DNA of 64,000 nt from Lachnospiraceae bacterium UBA3632 (GTDB taxonomy: Bacteria > Bacillota > Clostridia > Lachnospirales > Lachnospiraceae), in contig DFKZ01000039.1 in assembly GCA_002373975.1 (NCBI GenBank), positions 1 to 64,000 on the forward strand, given 5' to 3'. The notes under the pieces are model-generated. The model ran no database searches and had not been told where the DNA came from. It was given only the letters and a program-made list of their open reading frames with translations. Both the position numbers and the translations under genes were made by a program. Positions within the stretch are counted from its first letter, which is position 1. Every line of letters begins with the position of its first letter. Positions 49,880 to 59,175 of this stretch are shown here, in pieces.

Positions 49880-50719
49880 TTATGCTTGCTCTTTCTTTTT
49901 TTCTCTCTCTGTCCGGATCTTTTCATAGCGCTCCCACACGCCGGAGTAAAGTATATTTCGTAGTATTTCGACATTTTCTATGATGGGGAGCATTTCAAAT
50001 CTCTTACAGCACTCCGACATCATCATCGTGAGAATGACTCTTATCTGCTCATCAAAATCAGGCTCTTCTATCCTTTTTACAAAAGGATTGTATTTCCCTT
50101 TTTTGATATCCTTTTCAACATCATCATATGCATCTAGGATATAAATGAATTTGCCAAGATAATACCCCAGTTCCGAAAGAGTATCTTTCCATTCATCGTC
50201 CCGGGGAGTCATGATCATGCCCATTATATCCCCAAAGAGCCCTGACATCAAATCGATGTCGGTACACCCCTCCTTTTCGAGGTCATGGATCTTTTCCAGT
50301 TTATCCTTTATCAGATTTTCCTTTCCCCGGTAAACACACCTTTTCTTGAAGCTCTTTTTGCGGAGCATGCACCCAAAGCACGCCCTGAACATTTTTTTGT
50401 CGTCTATCCAGTCGTCCTCACATTTATAGAGAGTAAGGAGCACATTCATGTCCGCCACATAATCTATGACCACATTTTTGACGAAGGGATGCCTCTCAAA
50501 AGGGTGTGCCACGCAGACACATTTGGATGAATCAGTGTCAGGTTCGTACAGCGAGGAGAGCAGCATTGCCGCAAAGGTCATGTCGTAGCTGAGTGTGATC
50601 TGCCCCATTGCGCCGTACCTCTTTAAAAGGCTCTGACAGAGCCCGCAATAGTAGGCGTGGTATATATCAAATTCTTTGAATTTCATTTCTGACTTGTTAA
50701 TTGTGATATATCCAAACAT
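49880..50719 (-). CDS. DUF5685 family protein
   Basis: The 279-residue largely helical protein begins FGYITINKSEMKFKEFDIYHAYYCGLCQSL and has ILDAYDDVEKDIKKGKYNPF, a typical DUF5685 signature with a DDxxxD acidic motif like those of prenyl-transferring folds. Cys residues are frequent in the first half. A start at 50749 is possible, but the ATG at 50719 has AAGG 7 nt upstream and fits the family N-terminus. Function is unknown. It sits between a DnaJ-like gene and a zinc-ribbon membrane gene, all on one strand, which is its usual company. Confidence 0.82.
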   Translation of the reverse strand: MFGYITINKSEMKFKEFDIYHAYYCGLCQSLLKRYGAMGQITLSYDMTFAAMLLSSLYEPDTDSSKCVCVAHPFERHPFVKNVVIDYVADMNVLLTLYKCEDDWIDDKKMFRACFGCMLRKKSFKKRCVYRGKENLIKDKLEKIHDLEKEGCTDIDLMSGLFGDIMGMIMTPRDDEWKDTLSELGYYLGKFIYILDAYDDVEKDIKKGKYNPFVKRIEEPDFDEQIRVILTMMMSECCKRFEMLPIIENVEILRNILYSGVWERYEKIRTEREKKKEQA

Positions 50720-50720
50720 A

Positions 50721-51128
50721 TTATGACCTTCTGATAAACTGCTCCGCACATTTTCTGCATCTTATCTCAATGCGTCCTCTGCCTCTGGGAACACGCAGCT
50801 TCTGACCGCATTTGGGGCATTTGAACACCTTGTATTTTCTGCCTTCCGTAAAGTTGTACTTAAGCTTTGCAAATCCGTTGCGCGCCCATGCGGTATTCTT
50901 AAGAAACCATGCGTTTTCTTTGTATCTTGCCGCATGATTCCGCGAAAACATTCTGAAATACTCATATGCGATCACTGCGATCGCAGCTATATATACGTAG
51001 GGCACAGTAAAAAGGGATACGATAAATATGACAAGAGCAAGGACCATGAGGAAGAGTCCGAACTGATCCTGCCCGTAGCGTCCGTACATAACCTTTCTGA
51101 GCCAGTTTGTAAATCTGTTCATGATCAA
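50721..51128 (-). CDS. Two-helix membrane protein with C-terminal zinc ribbon
   Basis: The 135-residue protein has two membrane helices (about 25-60), a basic segment and a zinc ribbon (CPKCGQKLRVPRGRGRIEIRCRKC). The first codon is TTG at 51128, with GGAGG 6 nt upstream; an ATG two codons later is the other option. It is 1 nt from the DUF5685 start, so the three genes to dnaJ-like form a unit. The function is unknown. Confidence 0.75.
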   Translation of the reverse strand: MIMNRFTNWLRKVMYGRYGQDQFGLFLMVLALVIFIVSLFTVPYVYIAAIAVIAYEYFRMFSRNHAARYKENAWFLKNTAWARNGFAKLKYNFTEGRKYKVFKCPKCGQKLRVPRGRGRIEIRCRKCAEQFIRRS

Positions 51129-51258
51129 TCGATACCTCCGGACAAATTATACTGCTAACACATATAATACTTTATATTCATCCGTCAAAAACTGCAATTA
51201 AATAAAAATAAACATTTCTAAAATAAAAGTAAACCGCCGGTTTTACCCGGCGGCATTA

Positions 51259-53553
51259 TCAGCTTTTCGGTGAAAATTCGAATATCTCTGCACCTCCTGA
51301 AAGGTCACCCGGATCGTTTTTCCATATTCCTTCATCCTTCAGGAAATCTATTATTGCATTTACGGTTTTATCATAATGTGCCATAAGGCCGTCATGGCCG
51401 TTTATTATCTTTTCGTAATCTCCGTCCTTAGCCGCTCTTTCCAGAATAAGAGCTTCCTCCGAAAGCCCCTTTGCCCCCAGTGTCTTGGATGTGCTCTTTA
51501 CAGCGTGAACAGTCACACCATAGTTTCGCCAGTCCTTCAGATCGATATAACTCTTCAGCTTATCTTTCTTTTCTGCAGCGGATCTTGCATATTCCCTGAG
51601 CAGCGTTTTATAAAAGTCCTCGTCCTCCTGACAGTACAGAAGCCCTGTGTTATAATCCATCCCAGCATCCTTAAGGATGGGAGGTTCACGATGTGATCCT
51701 TCCAAAGCTTTTGTGCCGCTTTTCTTTTCTTTAGCCTTAACAGCCTCTACTTTTTCTGCCGGAAGATAGCTTACCAGCATCCTTTCCATGGCCTTGTAAT
51801 CTATGGGCTTGGTAAGGTAATCGTCAAACCCTTCGGAAAGGTATCTCTCTCTTGCTCCGTTAACGGCATCTGCGGTAAGGCATATAAAAGGTGTGCTGTG
51901 GTTAAGGGATCTTTCATCCTCTTTTATCTGCTTCATGGCAACGCTTCCGTCCATCTCGGGCATACGCTGATCCATAAGTATCACATCATAGGTGTTTTCC
52001 CTTGCAAGCTTTACCGCTTCCACGCCGCTTAAAGCAGTATCTATCCGCATCCCGGTATCCTTTAGCAGGCCGACTGCAACCATCAGATTCATCTTGGTGT
52101 CGTCCACGATCAAAATATGCGCATCCGGGGCACGGAAGGATTCTTCGTAGACATGCATCCTGCGTATACTGTTTTCCAGCCTTTCGCGGAAATTCCCGAT
52201 AGGTTCATCGGAGACGATCTTTTGCGGCAGGATTATTGTAAATGACGAACCTTTGCCATATATGCTTTCAACACTTATGCTTCCGCCCATCATATCAAGG
52301 AAGGTATGGGTTATGGCAAGCCCCAGTCCGGTTCCTTCCACAGTGCTGTTCTTCTTAAGGTCAACCCGCTGGAATTTGCCCCAGAGTTTCCCCATATCTT
52401 CTTTTTTTATCCCAATCCCGGTGTCCTTTACCGTAAAGATGAGGGTTATTGATCCCTCGCTTTTTTCAAGGCTTTTTACCGACAGGCAGATACTCCCCTC
52501 GTTGGTATACTTAACCGCATTATTAAGAATATTAATCAGCACCTGGCGAACGCGGAGCTCATCGCCGCAGAGCACATCAGGAAGATTCTCATCCACTTCG
52601 GTTACAAACTCAAGCCTCTTTTCCTCGGTCTTAAAAAGGATCATATTGCTCACGTCATTAAGAACCGAGCTCAGCTTGTATTCCGCCTCAACTATCTCGA
52701 TCTTTCCGGCTTCTATCTTTGAAAAATCAAGAATATCATTGATTATGGAAAGGAGGTTATTTCCGGCATTTTCTATATTATGGGAATACTTGCAGACATT
52801 CCCGAAGGTTTCTCTTGATTCCTCTTCTTTGTCGAAGATTTCATCCCTTCCCCGGGTGCTCTCTCTTTTTATCATTTCGTTCATTCCGAGGATAGCATTT
52901 ATAGGAGTGCGGATCTCGTGTGACATGTTTGAAAGAAAGTCCGATTTGGCTCTGTTTGCTTCCTCCGCGTCTGCGAGAGCCATCTCCGTCTTGGCCTGAG
53001 CTCTCACTATCTCGTACTGCGCCAGGGCGCATATTATCACTTCCACAAGATACATTATTGGAAGACGGTTGTATATCTCGGGGAAGGCATATCCCAGATC
53101 ATGAAGCGGTGTCCACATATATACAGCCATTCCTGTAAAAAGCATGCTGCAGAAAAGGAAGCCGTAAAAAAGATTATAGAAATAAAAACCGATGGGGGCT
53201 GCGATGAAGATAAGAAAAATACTTGTCCCTCCCATGCTTCCGGTATAGAAATATACAGCAAAACTGTTCCAGAAAACCAGGCAGTGAAAAATGATGGCCG
53301 CATGAGTCAGGACCTTTAAAAGTCTGTTCTGTGGGAACTTCCTGAATTTCTGCACAAAGAATACCGGCAGAGTAAGCAAAACGGCCACTGCGTCAAACAG
53401 TGCCAGGTTTCCGATTGACGGAACCCCTTTTCTGTAGCAGTCAAAACACAGAAAAAAGCAGTACACGACAATAACCACATCCATAATAATGATACGGGTG
53501 TAGTCCAGCTCCAGAAATATTCTTCTGATAATGTTCCTGTTTCCGTTTTTCAT
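51259..53553 (-). CDS. Hybrid sensor histidine kinase with receiver and Hpt domains
   Basis: The 764-residue protein has an N-terminal sensor of about six membrane helices (19-185) without a clear extracellular domain. HisKA has His212 in NMSHEIRTPIN, and the ATPase has NILNNAVKYTN, DTGIGIKKED, GTGLGLAI and GKGSSFTI. A receiver has Asp528 in VILMDQRMPEMDG, and a C-terminal Hpt domain has His683 in VHAVKSTSK. This is a full three-step phosphorelay in one chain. The input signal is unknown; membrane embedding suggests redox or membrane-state sensing. The CheY/CheX/receiver-Hpt cluster at 7-9 kb is a possible target. Confidence 0.92.
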   Translation of the reverse strand: MKNGNRNIIRRIFLELDYTRIIIMDVVIVVYCFFLCFDCYRKGVPSIGNLALFDAVAVLLTLPVFFVQKFRKFPQNRLLKVLTHAAIIFHCLVFWNSFAVYFYTGSMGGTSIFLIFIAAPIGFYFYNLFYGFLFCSMLFTGMAVYMWTPLHDLGYAFPEIYNRLPIMYLVEVIICALAQYEIVRAQAKTEMALADAEEANRAKSDFLSNMSHEIRTPINAILGMNEMIKRESTRGRDEIFDKEEESRETFGNVCKYSHNIENAGNNLLSIINDILDFSKIEAGKIEIVEAEYKLSSVLNDVSNMILFKTEEKRLEFVTEVDENLPDVLCGDELRVRQVLINILNNAVKYTNEGSICLSVKSLEKSEGSITLIFTVKDTGIGIKKEDMGKLWGKFQRVDLKKNSTVEGTGLGLAITHTFLDMMGGSISVESIYGKGSSFTIILPQKIVSDEPIGNFRERLENSIRRMHVYEESFRAPDAHILIVDDTKMNLMVAVGLLKDTGMRIDTALSGVEAVKLARENTYDVILMDQRMPEMDGSVAMKQIKEDERSLNHSTPFICLTADAVNGARERYLSEGFDDYLTKPIDYKAMERMLVSYLPAEKVEAVKAKEKKSGTKALEGSHREPPILKDAGMDYNTGLLYCQEDEDFYKTLLREYARSAAEKKDKLKSYIDLKDWRNYGVTVHAVKSTSKTLGAKGLSEEALILERAAKDGDYEKIINGHDGLMAHYDKTVNAIIDFLKDEGIWKNDPGDLSGGAEIFEFSPKS

Positions 53554-53574
53554 GCTTTCTTATGTTTTCCGGCT

Positions 53575-54510
53575 TTATTCGTGCAGTCTGTGTATCATGG
53601 AAAATGCAGGCTCATACTGGTTGATAAGAGCCGCGTTATGAGCGAAAAATACAATGCCGTCGGTGGACGCCTTGATGATCTCCCTGACGCTTCCGTCGTA
53701 AGGATCCAGTATCTCCGCCATGTCTGTGCCGTATTTCACGTCATCTCCGCAGTTTACTATCCTGCGGAAGATTCCTGCATGTTCCGCATAAACCTCTACA
53801 AGATCATCCTCATACAGCACGTGGGAGATATATCCCGAGTGGCATTCGTATTTTATTATGCCCATTCTGGTAAGGAATCTGAGCACAGCGGAAATGGCCT
53901 GCTTGGCATCCTTTTCATCTATCTGTTCCTTCTGTCTGGTAAATACGGAAAAGGCATTTCCCGTCTCCCTTTGCAGATTATAATTAAGAGTCGCCGTGTC
54001 TATCGGCTGAGGTCTTCTGACAACAACATACGGAAGACCGAAAAGATTCGCCAGAGACACGTTCTCGTGACCGTTTGCCATCATTCTCACATGAGGAACG
54101 CAGTCAGAACGGCCAAAGAATGATGTGAACTGTATCATGTAGGTGTATTCCGATATGGCACGGAAAAGCCCGCCTGCAAGCCTAGAAATAGGCTCACCGT
54201 AATCGTTTCCGGGAAAGCATCTGTTGATATCCAGATTCTTTACACCGAAAAAATCCATATCAAGATTAAAGGCATAATGATTGATGGAAGGGATGACCAT
54301 GATCTGCTTTTCGTTTGAGATAGCTCCCGCAGCTTCCAGCTCTGTCAGGACCCTGACAAGACTGCTGCAGATATATAGCTGCTCATTCTCGTTTCCTCTG
54401 GACGGTCCCACGATAACGGCGCTTCTGTCCCCGTTTCCGAATATATATCCCTTTACCTTCATCTCATCGCGGTAAATGGAATTAAACTTGAATATTTCTA
54501 TCGTTTCCAT
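53575..54510 (-). CDS. Aspartoacylase-like protein lacking zinc ligands
   Basis: The 311-residue protein shares fold and length with its upstream neighbour (AstE/aspartoacylase group): VGPSRGNENEQLYIC aligns with SGIHGDEIEGQYVC, LDINRCFPGN with RDMNRTFPGS, and FTSFFGRSD with IHASDIF. The zinc-binding His residues are Arg and Thr, and the catalytic Glu (VIEMGQG) is replaced by Arg (VVRRPQP). It is thus a catalytically silent paralogue. Its start overlaps the stop of the active copy by one base, so equal-level expression and heteromer formation are plausible but unproven. Confidence 0.8.
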   Translation of the reverse strand: METIEIFKFNSIYRDEMKVKGYIFGNGDRSAVIVGPSRGNENEQLYICSSLVRVLTELEAAGAISNEKQIMVIPSINHYAFNLDMDFFGVKNLDINRCFPGNDYGEPISRLAGGLFRAISEYTYMIQFTSFFGRSDCVPHVRMMANGHENVSLANLFGLPYVVVRRPQPIDTATLNYNLQRETGNAFSVFTRQKEQIDEKDAKQAISAVLRFLTRMGIIKYECHSGYISHVLYEDDLVEVYAEHAGIFRRIVNCGDDVKYGTDMAEILDPYDGSVREIIKASTDGIVFFAHNAALINQYEPAFSMIHRLHE

Positions 54511-55445
54511 CAGAATGCCCCCGTAAGAATTCTGGCAAGAAGATCACCTTCGCTGACAACCGGGTAGATTCTCTGGGTAAAGAGAAGACCCGAACCCGAA
54601 GTAGTGATTTCCTGAATCTTCTCGCCCTTAAAGGGATCTATGAGTTCTCCTATAACCTCTCCCGCCTTAACAAAATGATTATGCTCGGTAAGCGGCATAT
54701 AGATCCCTGCATGCTCGCTTCTGATAAATTCAACCGATCCGTCCCCCGACATAGCGGGGAGCTGTGTCCGCGGTCTGGGGCCGGTCCACATTCCCAGCTC
54801 GCAGAGTATATTAAAGATGCCGTCCACTATCTGATCGCCGTAGGGTTTGTTTATCTGATGACCCTGTCCCATTTCGATAACAAGGGTCGGAACCCCCAGG
54901 CAATTGAGAGAATGAGCCAGCGTGGATTCATGTACTGTGGCTGTGGCATTCATCCATATCATATCCGCGTTAGTGAGCTTGGCAAGGGGAAGCAGGTTTT
55001 CGGCAAACTCCTCGCTGAGTCGCACCTGTGGGATCTCCCGCACAAAAATATCACTGGCGTGAATATCAATGCATATATCCGATCCGGCTATGTTGCTTAT
55101 GACGGCATTGGCCATCCTGTCAACCAGTGTGCCGTTTTCGGATCCGGGGAAGGTCCTGTTCATATCCCTTTTATACAGGGGATTTATCTTGCTTGCCATA
55201 TCGATCCCGAAAGGGTTGAGCGCAGGATAAATATCAACTATCCCCATTAGCGATTCCGGACTTTCGTTTATTCTTCTTGCCACCTCATAGCAGACATACT
55301 GGCCTTCTATCTCGTCACCGTGGATCCCGCTTACAATCGAGATCCTTCCCGGAGAATTTATCTCGGACGAAGGGGTGAGTCTGTTTCGGATCAGCTTGTA
55401 TTTCTCCCCTATGGGAAGTTCGTATTCTTCAAGAATTTCTACCAT
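54510..55445 (-). CDS. Succinylglutamate desuccinylase/aspartoacylase-family amidohydrolase
   Basis: The 311-residue M14-like enzyme has the zinc set GIHGDEIEG (His and Glu), CIDIHASD (His) and the catalytic Glu in LVIEMGQG, plus the substrate-binding Arg in RDMNRTFPG. A C-terminal lipoyl-like/beta domain includes GEVIGELIDPFKGE. Such enzymes cleave N-acylated amino acids; the exact substrate is unknown. The inactive paralogue is immediately downstream with a one-base overlap. GGAG lies 8 nt before the start. Confidence 0.85.
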   Translation of the reverse strand: MVEILEEYELPIGEKYKLIRNRLTPSSEINSPGRISIVSGIHGDEIEGQYVCYEVARRINESPESLMGIVDIYPALNPFGIDMASKINPLYKRDMNRTFPGSENGTLVDRMANAVISNIAGSDICIDIHASDIFVREIPQVRLSEEFAENLLPLAKLTNADMIWMNATATVHESTLAHSLNCLGVPTLVIEMGQGHQINKPYGDQIVDGIFNILCELGMWTGPRPRTQLPAMSGDGSVEFIRSEHAGIYMPLTEHNHFVKAGEVIGELIDPFKGEKIQEITTSGSGLLFTQRIYPVVSEGDLLARILTGAF

Positions 55446-55492
55446 ATAATAAGTCTCCGATCACGGGGAATGCTGCGGGCATTCCCGTAAAG

Positions 55493-55523
55493 AAAAAAGG
55501 CAGGAGCAAAATCTCCTGCCTTT
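55493..55523 (-). terminator. Terminator between tetR and the aspartoacylase genes
   Basis: GGCAGGAG/CTCCTGCC stem (arms 55513-55520 and 55499-55506) followed by six T residues on the minus strand. A second, imperfect ~14-bp hairpin (55546-55588) precedes it. Confidence 0.85.
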
Positions 55524-55597
55524 GAAAGATCTGTAGATATATAGTGATGCCCCTCACGTGGGATACTGCTTTCCACCCGTGGGCATTCCGGCAGGTA

Positions 55598-56188
55598 TCA
55601 GTTTCCGTCATCCTCGATTCCAAGTGTGGAGAGGATGTATATAAACTGTCTGTCGATGGCTTCCGAACTGATCCCCACAGTGTTCGAAAGTGCCTTTAAT
55701 CCCTCGAGTGTGTAAAGAATGCTCTTTGCTGCCTCGGACGGATCGGCACATGTAAGCTCGCCGTTTTCCACTCCTACTTCGATCACTCTCTTGAGGATCT
55801 TGACTGTGGCATCGGCTTCCTTTCTGAGGAAGTCGTCTTTGCGGTCGGGTCTTTCCTCAAAATAAAACTCATACACGGCTTTTGTCAAAGAGCCGCGCTT
55901 TTTAAGGATTTCCTTCTTCTGCTCAACAAGGAAAAGAACAAGTATCTCGGCGGACGTGGAATTCTCGGATACCTTTCCGGAAAATACATCCTCACCCTCC
56001 TGATCCGATTTGAGCACATCCATAAACACCTGTCTGGTGCTTTCAAAGTAAAGATAAAGTCCGCCGCGGCTGATATCGCACGCATCAACGATATCTTTCA
56101 TCGTTACGGCACGGTAACCCTTTTCCGCAAATACTTCTCTTGCTTTATCGATTATAAACTGTTTTTTTCTGACTGACTTGTCTCCCAT
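55598..56188 (-). CDS. TetR-family transcriptional regulator
   Basis: The 196-residue protein has the TetR DNA-binding domain at about 8-55 (KKQFIIDKAREVFAEKGYRAVTMKDIV...ISRGGLYLYFES) and a helical ligand-binding C-terminus. The Gly-Leu-Tyr-Leu-Tyr-Phe recognition helix is standard. The target is unknown; the DUF6508 gene upstream or the tandem aspartoacylase genes downstream are candidates. A terminator follows it. Confidence 0.9.
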   Translation of the reverse strand: MGDKSVRKKQFIIDKAREVFAEKGYRAVTMKDIVDACDISRGGLYLYFESTRQVFMDVLKSDQEGEDVFSGKVSENSTSAEILVLFLVEQKKEILKKRGSLTKAVYEFYFEERPDRKDDFLRKEADATVKILKRVIEVGVENGELTCADPSEAAKSILYTLEGLKALSNTVGISSEAIDRQFIYILSTLGIEDDGN

Positions 56189-56211
56189 ATCCTAAAGACC
56201 CCGTTTCCTTC

Positions 56212-56679
56212 TCAAAGATTTCTTTCCGCATTCCACTGTGTCACGATTTCCAGCATTTTGCTTACACACAGATAGAATATCCGCTCCGACACACCCTGGC
56301 TCCACAGAGCTGCACGGGTTCTCCCGCCGAGAACGTATTTTGACAGGATGCCGCAGATTATCCCCCAATCCTTATAGTCGGCAGATTCTATTGCCCTTCT
56401 TTCGTCTGCCGGAGTCTTAATATTCCGGCGGGTAAATACATAAGGGTAATTCCTGTCCATCAGAGGTGAATTTGAAGCAACCTTTATAAACGACATAAGT
56501 GTCGAGTCATATACCGGGAAAGCAAGCGATGTGTTGGAATCGAGCCCGTCTCCCTTGTAAATAGTGGATGCCGCTGACGGCGAAGCCTGCTCGAGCCAGG
56601 GAAGGTACTTTACAAGCGGCTCGATCTCCTGCCGGTGCCGGTTCATTTGTTCTATCAGATATTCCGATTCTTTATCCAT
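56212..56679 (-). CDS. DUF6508-like protein
   Basis: The 155-residue soluble protein has a central DNRNYPYVFTRRN-like segment (MDRNYPYVFTRRNIKTPADE), IICGILSKYVLGGRTR and SQGVSERIFYLCVSKM, which resemble DUF6508 proteins (named from memory). They occur as small, mostly helical proteins without known activity. It precedes tetR by 23 nt on the same strand. Confidence 0.65.
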   Translation of the reverse strand: MDKESEYLIEQMNRHRQEIEPLVKYLPWLEQASPSAASTIYKGDGLDSNTSLAFPVYDSTLMSFIKVASNSPLMDRNYPYVFTRRNIKTPADERRAIESADYKDWGIICGILSKYVLGGRTRAALWSQGVSERIFYLCVSKMLEIVTQWNAERNL

Positions 56680-56785
56680 TATCAGCCCTCATCGAATTCT
56701 TTTCAAACAAAACTGACACAAGTGTTATCATTCTAACATAGTTTTTCAGAAAAATATATATTTTTTTAATATTTTTGTAATTTTT

Positions 56786-58159
56786 TTAGGTTTCCGCAGC
56801 GATAATATCGGCTACATACACTCCGCTGGCAGACGCATGTGAAAGTGAGTGAGTCACACCACTGCCGTCTCCGATGATGAAAAGGCCCGGATGATTACAC
56901 TCAAGACGCTCGCTCAAGCTTACTTCCATGTTGTAGAATTTAACCTCCACACCATATAGAAGAGTGTCGGGATTGGCCGTTCCCGGAGCGATGCGATCCA
57001 GCGCATAGATCATCTCGATGATACCGTCAAGTATACGCTTCGGAAGAACAAGGCTCAGGTCACCGGGAGTGGCTGCGAGTGTAGGCTGTACCATACCCTC
57101 GTTGATCCTCTTCTGATTACTCCTTCTTCCCCTTTCGAGGTCACCGAAACGCTGAACGATAACGCCTCCGCCAAGCATGTTGGAAAGCCTTGCTATTGAT
57201 TCACCGTAACCGTTACTGTCCTTAAAAGGCTCCGAGAAATGCTTTGCCACAAGAAGTGCAAAGTTGGTATTATCTGTCTTCTTTGAAGGATCCTCGAAGC
57301 TGTGACCGTTAACCGTAACTATACCGTTCGTATTCTCGTTAACGACAATGCCGTTGGGATTCATGCAGAAGGTTCTGACACTGTCTTCAAATTTTGCTGT
57401 ACGGTATACTATTTTACTCTCATAGAGCTCATCCGTAAGGTGTGAAAAGATAGGCGCGGGAAGCTCGACTCTGACACCAAGGTCAACTCTGTTTGATCTG
57501 GTCGGAATTCCAAGCTTTTCACATACACCCTCCATCCATTTGCTTCCGCTTCTTCCGACAGAGATGATACATTTCTTGCACTCGGCAGTCTTACCTCCGT
57601 CGTAGGTTATCCTGAACCCTCCGTCAGTGGGTTCAACCTCTTCCACTGGAGATCTGAATTTGAAATCGATATGATCTTTCATCTCTTCATAAAGCTTGCC
57701 CAGGACGATGTAATTGATATCGGTTCCGAGATGTCTTACGGAAGCATCAAGGAGCTTAAGTTTGTTCTGCATGCAGAGCTTTTTGAATCCGCTTCCGGCT
57801 GTGGAGAACATCTTGGTCTTCTCTCCGCCGTGTGACATATTGATGCCATCGACATAATTCATGAGCTCAAGAGCTTTGTTGCGCCCTATGTATTCGTGGA
57901 GCGTTCCGCCGAAGTCGTTGGTGATATTGTATTTTCCGTCCGAGAAAGCTCCAGCTCCTCCAAAACCGTTCATTATGGCGCAGGTCTTGCACTTGATGCA
58001 GCTCTTAACTTTATCGCCGTCAATGGGGCAGTGTCTCTCCTCAAGAGGAAATCCTGTCTCAAGCACCGCAACTTTCAGATTGGGAGCTTTTTTCATGAGC
58101 TCATATGCGGAAAAGATTCCTCCCGGTCCCGCACCGATAATTATCACATCATAATCCAT
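56786..58159 (-). CDS. FAD-dependent oxidoreductase with Cys cluster
   Basis: The 457-residue protein has the Rossmann FAD motif DYDVIIIGAGPGGIFSAYEL at the N-terminus and a C-terminal GLFIIGDGSG motif. Between residues ~45 and 70 a CxxCxxC-type cluster (CIKCKTC) sits in a glycine-rich loop (NGFGGAGAFSDG). This pattern matches uncharacterised FAD oxidoreductases of the Firmicutes related to dehydrogenase-like flavoproteins. The electron acceptor and substrate are unknown; the Cys cluster could bind a metal or act as redox disulfide. Confidence 0.8.
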   Translation of the reverse strand: MDYDVIIIGAGPGGIFSAYELMKKAPNLKVAVLETGFPLEERHCPIDGDKVKSCIKCKTCAIMNGFGGAGAFSDGKYNITNDFGGTLHEYIGRNKALELMNYVDGINMSHGGEKTKMFSTAGSGFKKLCMQNKLKLLDASVRHLGTDINYIVLGKLYEEMKDHIDFKFRSPVEEVEPTDGGFRITYDGGKTAECKKCIISVGRSGSKWMEGVCEKLGIPTRSNRVDLGVRVELPAPIFSHLTDELYESKIVYRTAKFEDSVRTFCMNPNGIVVNENTNGIVTVNGHSFEDPSKKTDNTNFALLVAKHFSEPFKDSNGYGESIARLSNMLGGGVIVQRFGDLERGRRSNQKRINEGMVQPTLAATPGDLSLVLPKRILDGIIEMIYALDRIAPGTANPDTLLYGVEVKFYNMEVSLSERLECNHPGLFIIGDGSGVTHSLSHASASGVYVADIIAAET

Positions 58160-58194
58160 AAATACATACCTCTTTACTGCTTTTAGTTTTGCTC

Positions 58195-59124
58195 TCAGAC
58201 TGACGCAAGCGCCTTTTCTATATCATCCTTCATGTCAAGGACTGCTGCCCTTGAGGCGTCCGCATAACCCGCTTCGCCATAGGAAGCATACTGTTCCTGT
58301 TTATATGCGGCGATTATTCCTCTTGAGGAATTAATTATGGCTCCGAGTCCGTCCTCATTAAAGAAGTGGACCAGATCCGCGCCTTTTCCTCCCTGAGCGC
58401 CGTACCCCGGAACGAGTATAAAGCTCTTGGGCATTACTTTTCTGAGTATCTTTCCCTGCTCGGGATAAGTGGCTCCGACCACCGCACCCACCGCGCTGTA
58501 ACCGTTTTTACCGATGCATTCGGATCCCCACTCAGTAACCTTTTCTCCCACGAGCTCATAGAGCGGCTTTCCGTCCACTATACGGTCCTGGAATTCTCCG
58601 CTGCTGGGATTGGATGTCTTAACCAGCACGAATATACCCTTGTTATCCGATATGCATACCTTTACAAAGGGCTTTACTCCGTCCGACCCAAGATAGGGAT
58701 TGACTGTGGCAAAATCCTCATCGAAGCCTGCAAAGGATGCGGATCCCACTCCTGTCTTTCCAAGATGCCCGATTGCGTAGCTCTCCGACGTTGAGCCTAT
58801 ATCACCGCGCTTAATGTCGCCTATCACCACAAGGTCCTTTTCCTTGCAGTAATCCACCGTCTTTTTAAATGCGATCAGCCCCGGAATACCAAACTGCTCA
58901 TACATTGCTATCTGAGGTTTAACAGCCGGGATCAGGTCATAAACCGCATCAACGATGCCCTTGTTGTACTGCCAGATTGCCTCGGCTGCGCCTTCGAGAG
59001 TCTCTCCGTACTCATCAAAGGCCTTCTTCTGAATGTGACCGGGCACGTAGTCAAGCTTGGGGTCAAGGCCCACCACGATCGGTGCTCCGGTTTTTCTGAT
59101 CTTCTCTATGAGTCTGTCTATCAT
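58195..59124 (-). CDS. pyrF: Orotidine 5'-phosphate decarboxylase (long type)
   Basis: The 309-residue enzyme makes UMP from OMP. The catalytic motif DIKRGDIGST is intact, with VGLDPKLDYVP at the N-terminus and VPGYGAQGGKG near the end for phosphate binding. Length matches the type-2 PyrF found in Clostridia. No other pyr genes are nearby. It lies 35 nt after the FAD gene start region on the same strand. Confidence 0.95.
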   Translation of the reverse strand: MIDRLIEKIRKTGAPIVVGLDPKLDYVPGHIQKKAFDEYGETLEGAAEAIWQYNKGIVDAVYDLIPAVKPQIAMYEQFGIPGLIAFKKTVDYCKEKDLVVIGDIKRGDIGSTSESYAIGHLGKTGVGSASFAGFDEDFATVNPYLGSDGVKPFVKVCISDNKGIFVLVKTSNPSSGEFQDRIVDGKPLYELVGEKVTEWGSECIGKNGYSAVGAVVGATYPEQGKILRKVMPKSFILVPGYGAQGGKGADLVHFFNEDGLGAIINSSRGIIAAYKQEQYASYGEAGYADASRAAVLDMKDDIEKALASV

Positions 59125-59175
59125 GTTATATATACCTCATCCGGCGCTTTGCGCCTATTTTAATTCAGCAATTCT

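Noticed and set aside
55524..55597. Riboswitch in the tetR-aspartoacylase gap
   Set aside because: The ~14-bp imperfect hairpin followed by a terminator explains the structure; no conserved aptamer core was recognised.
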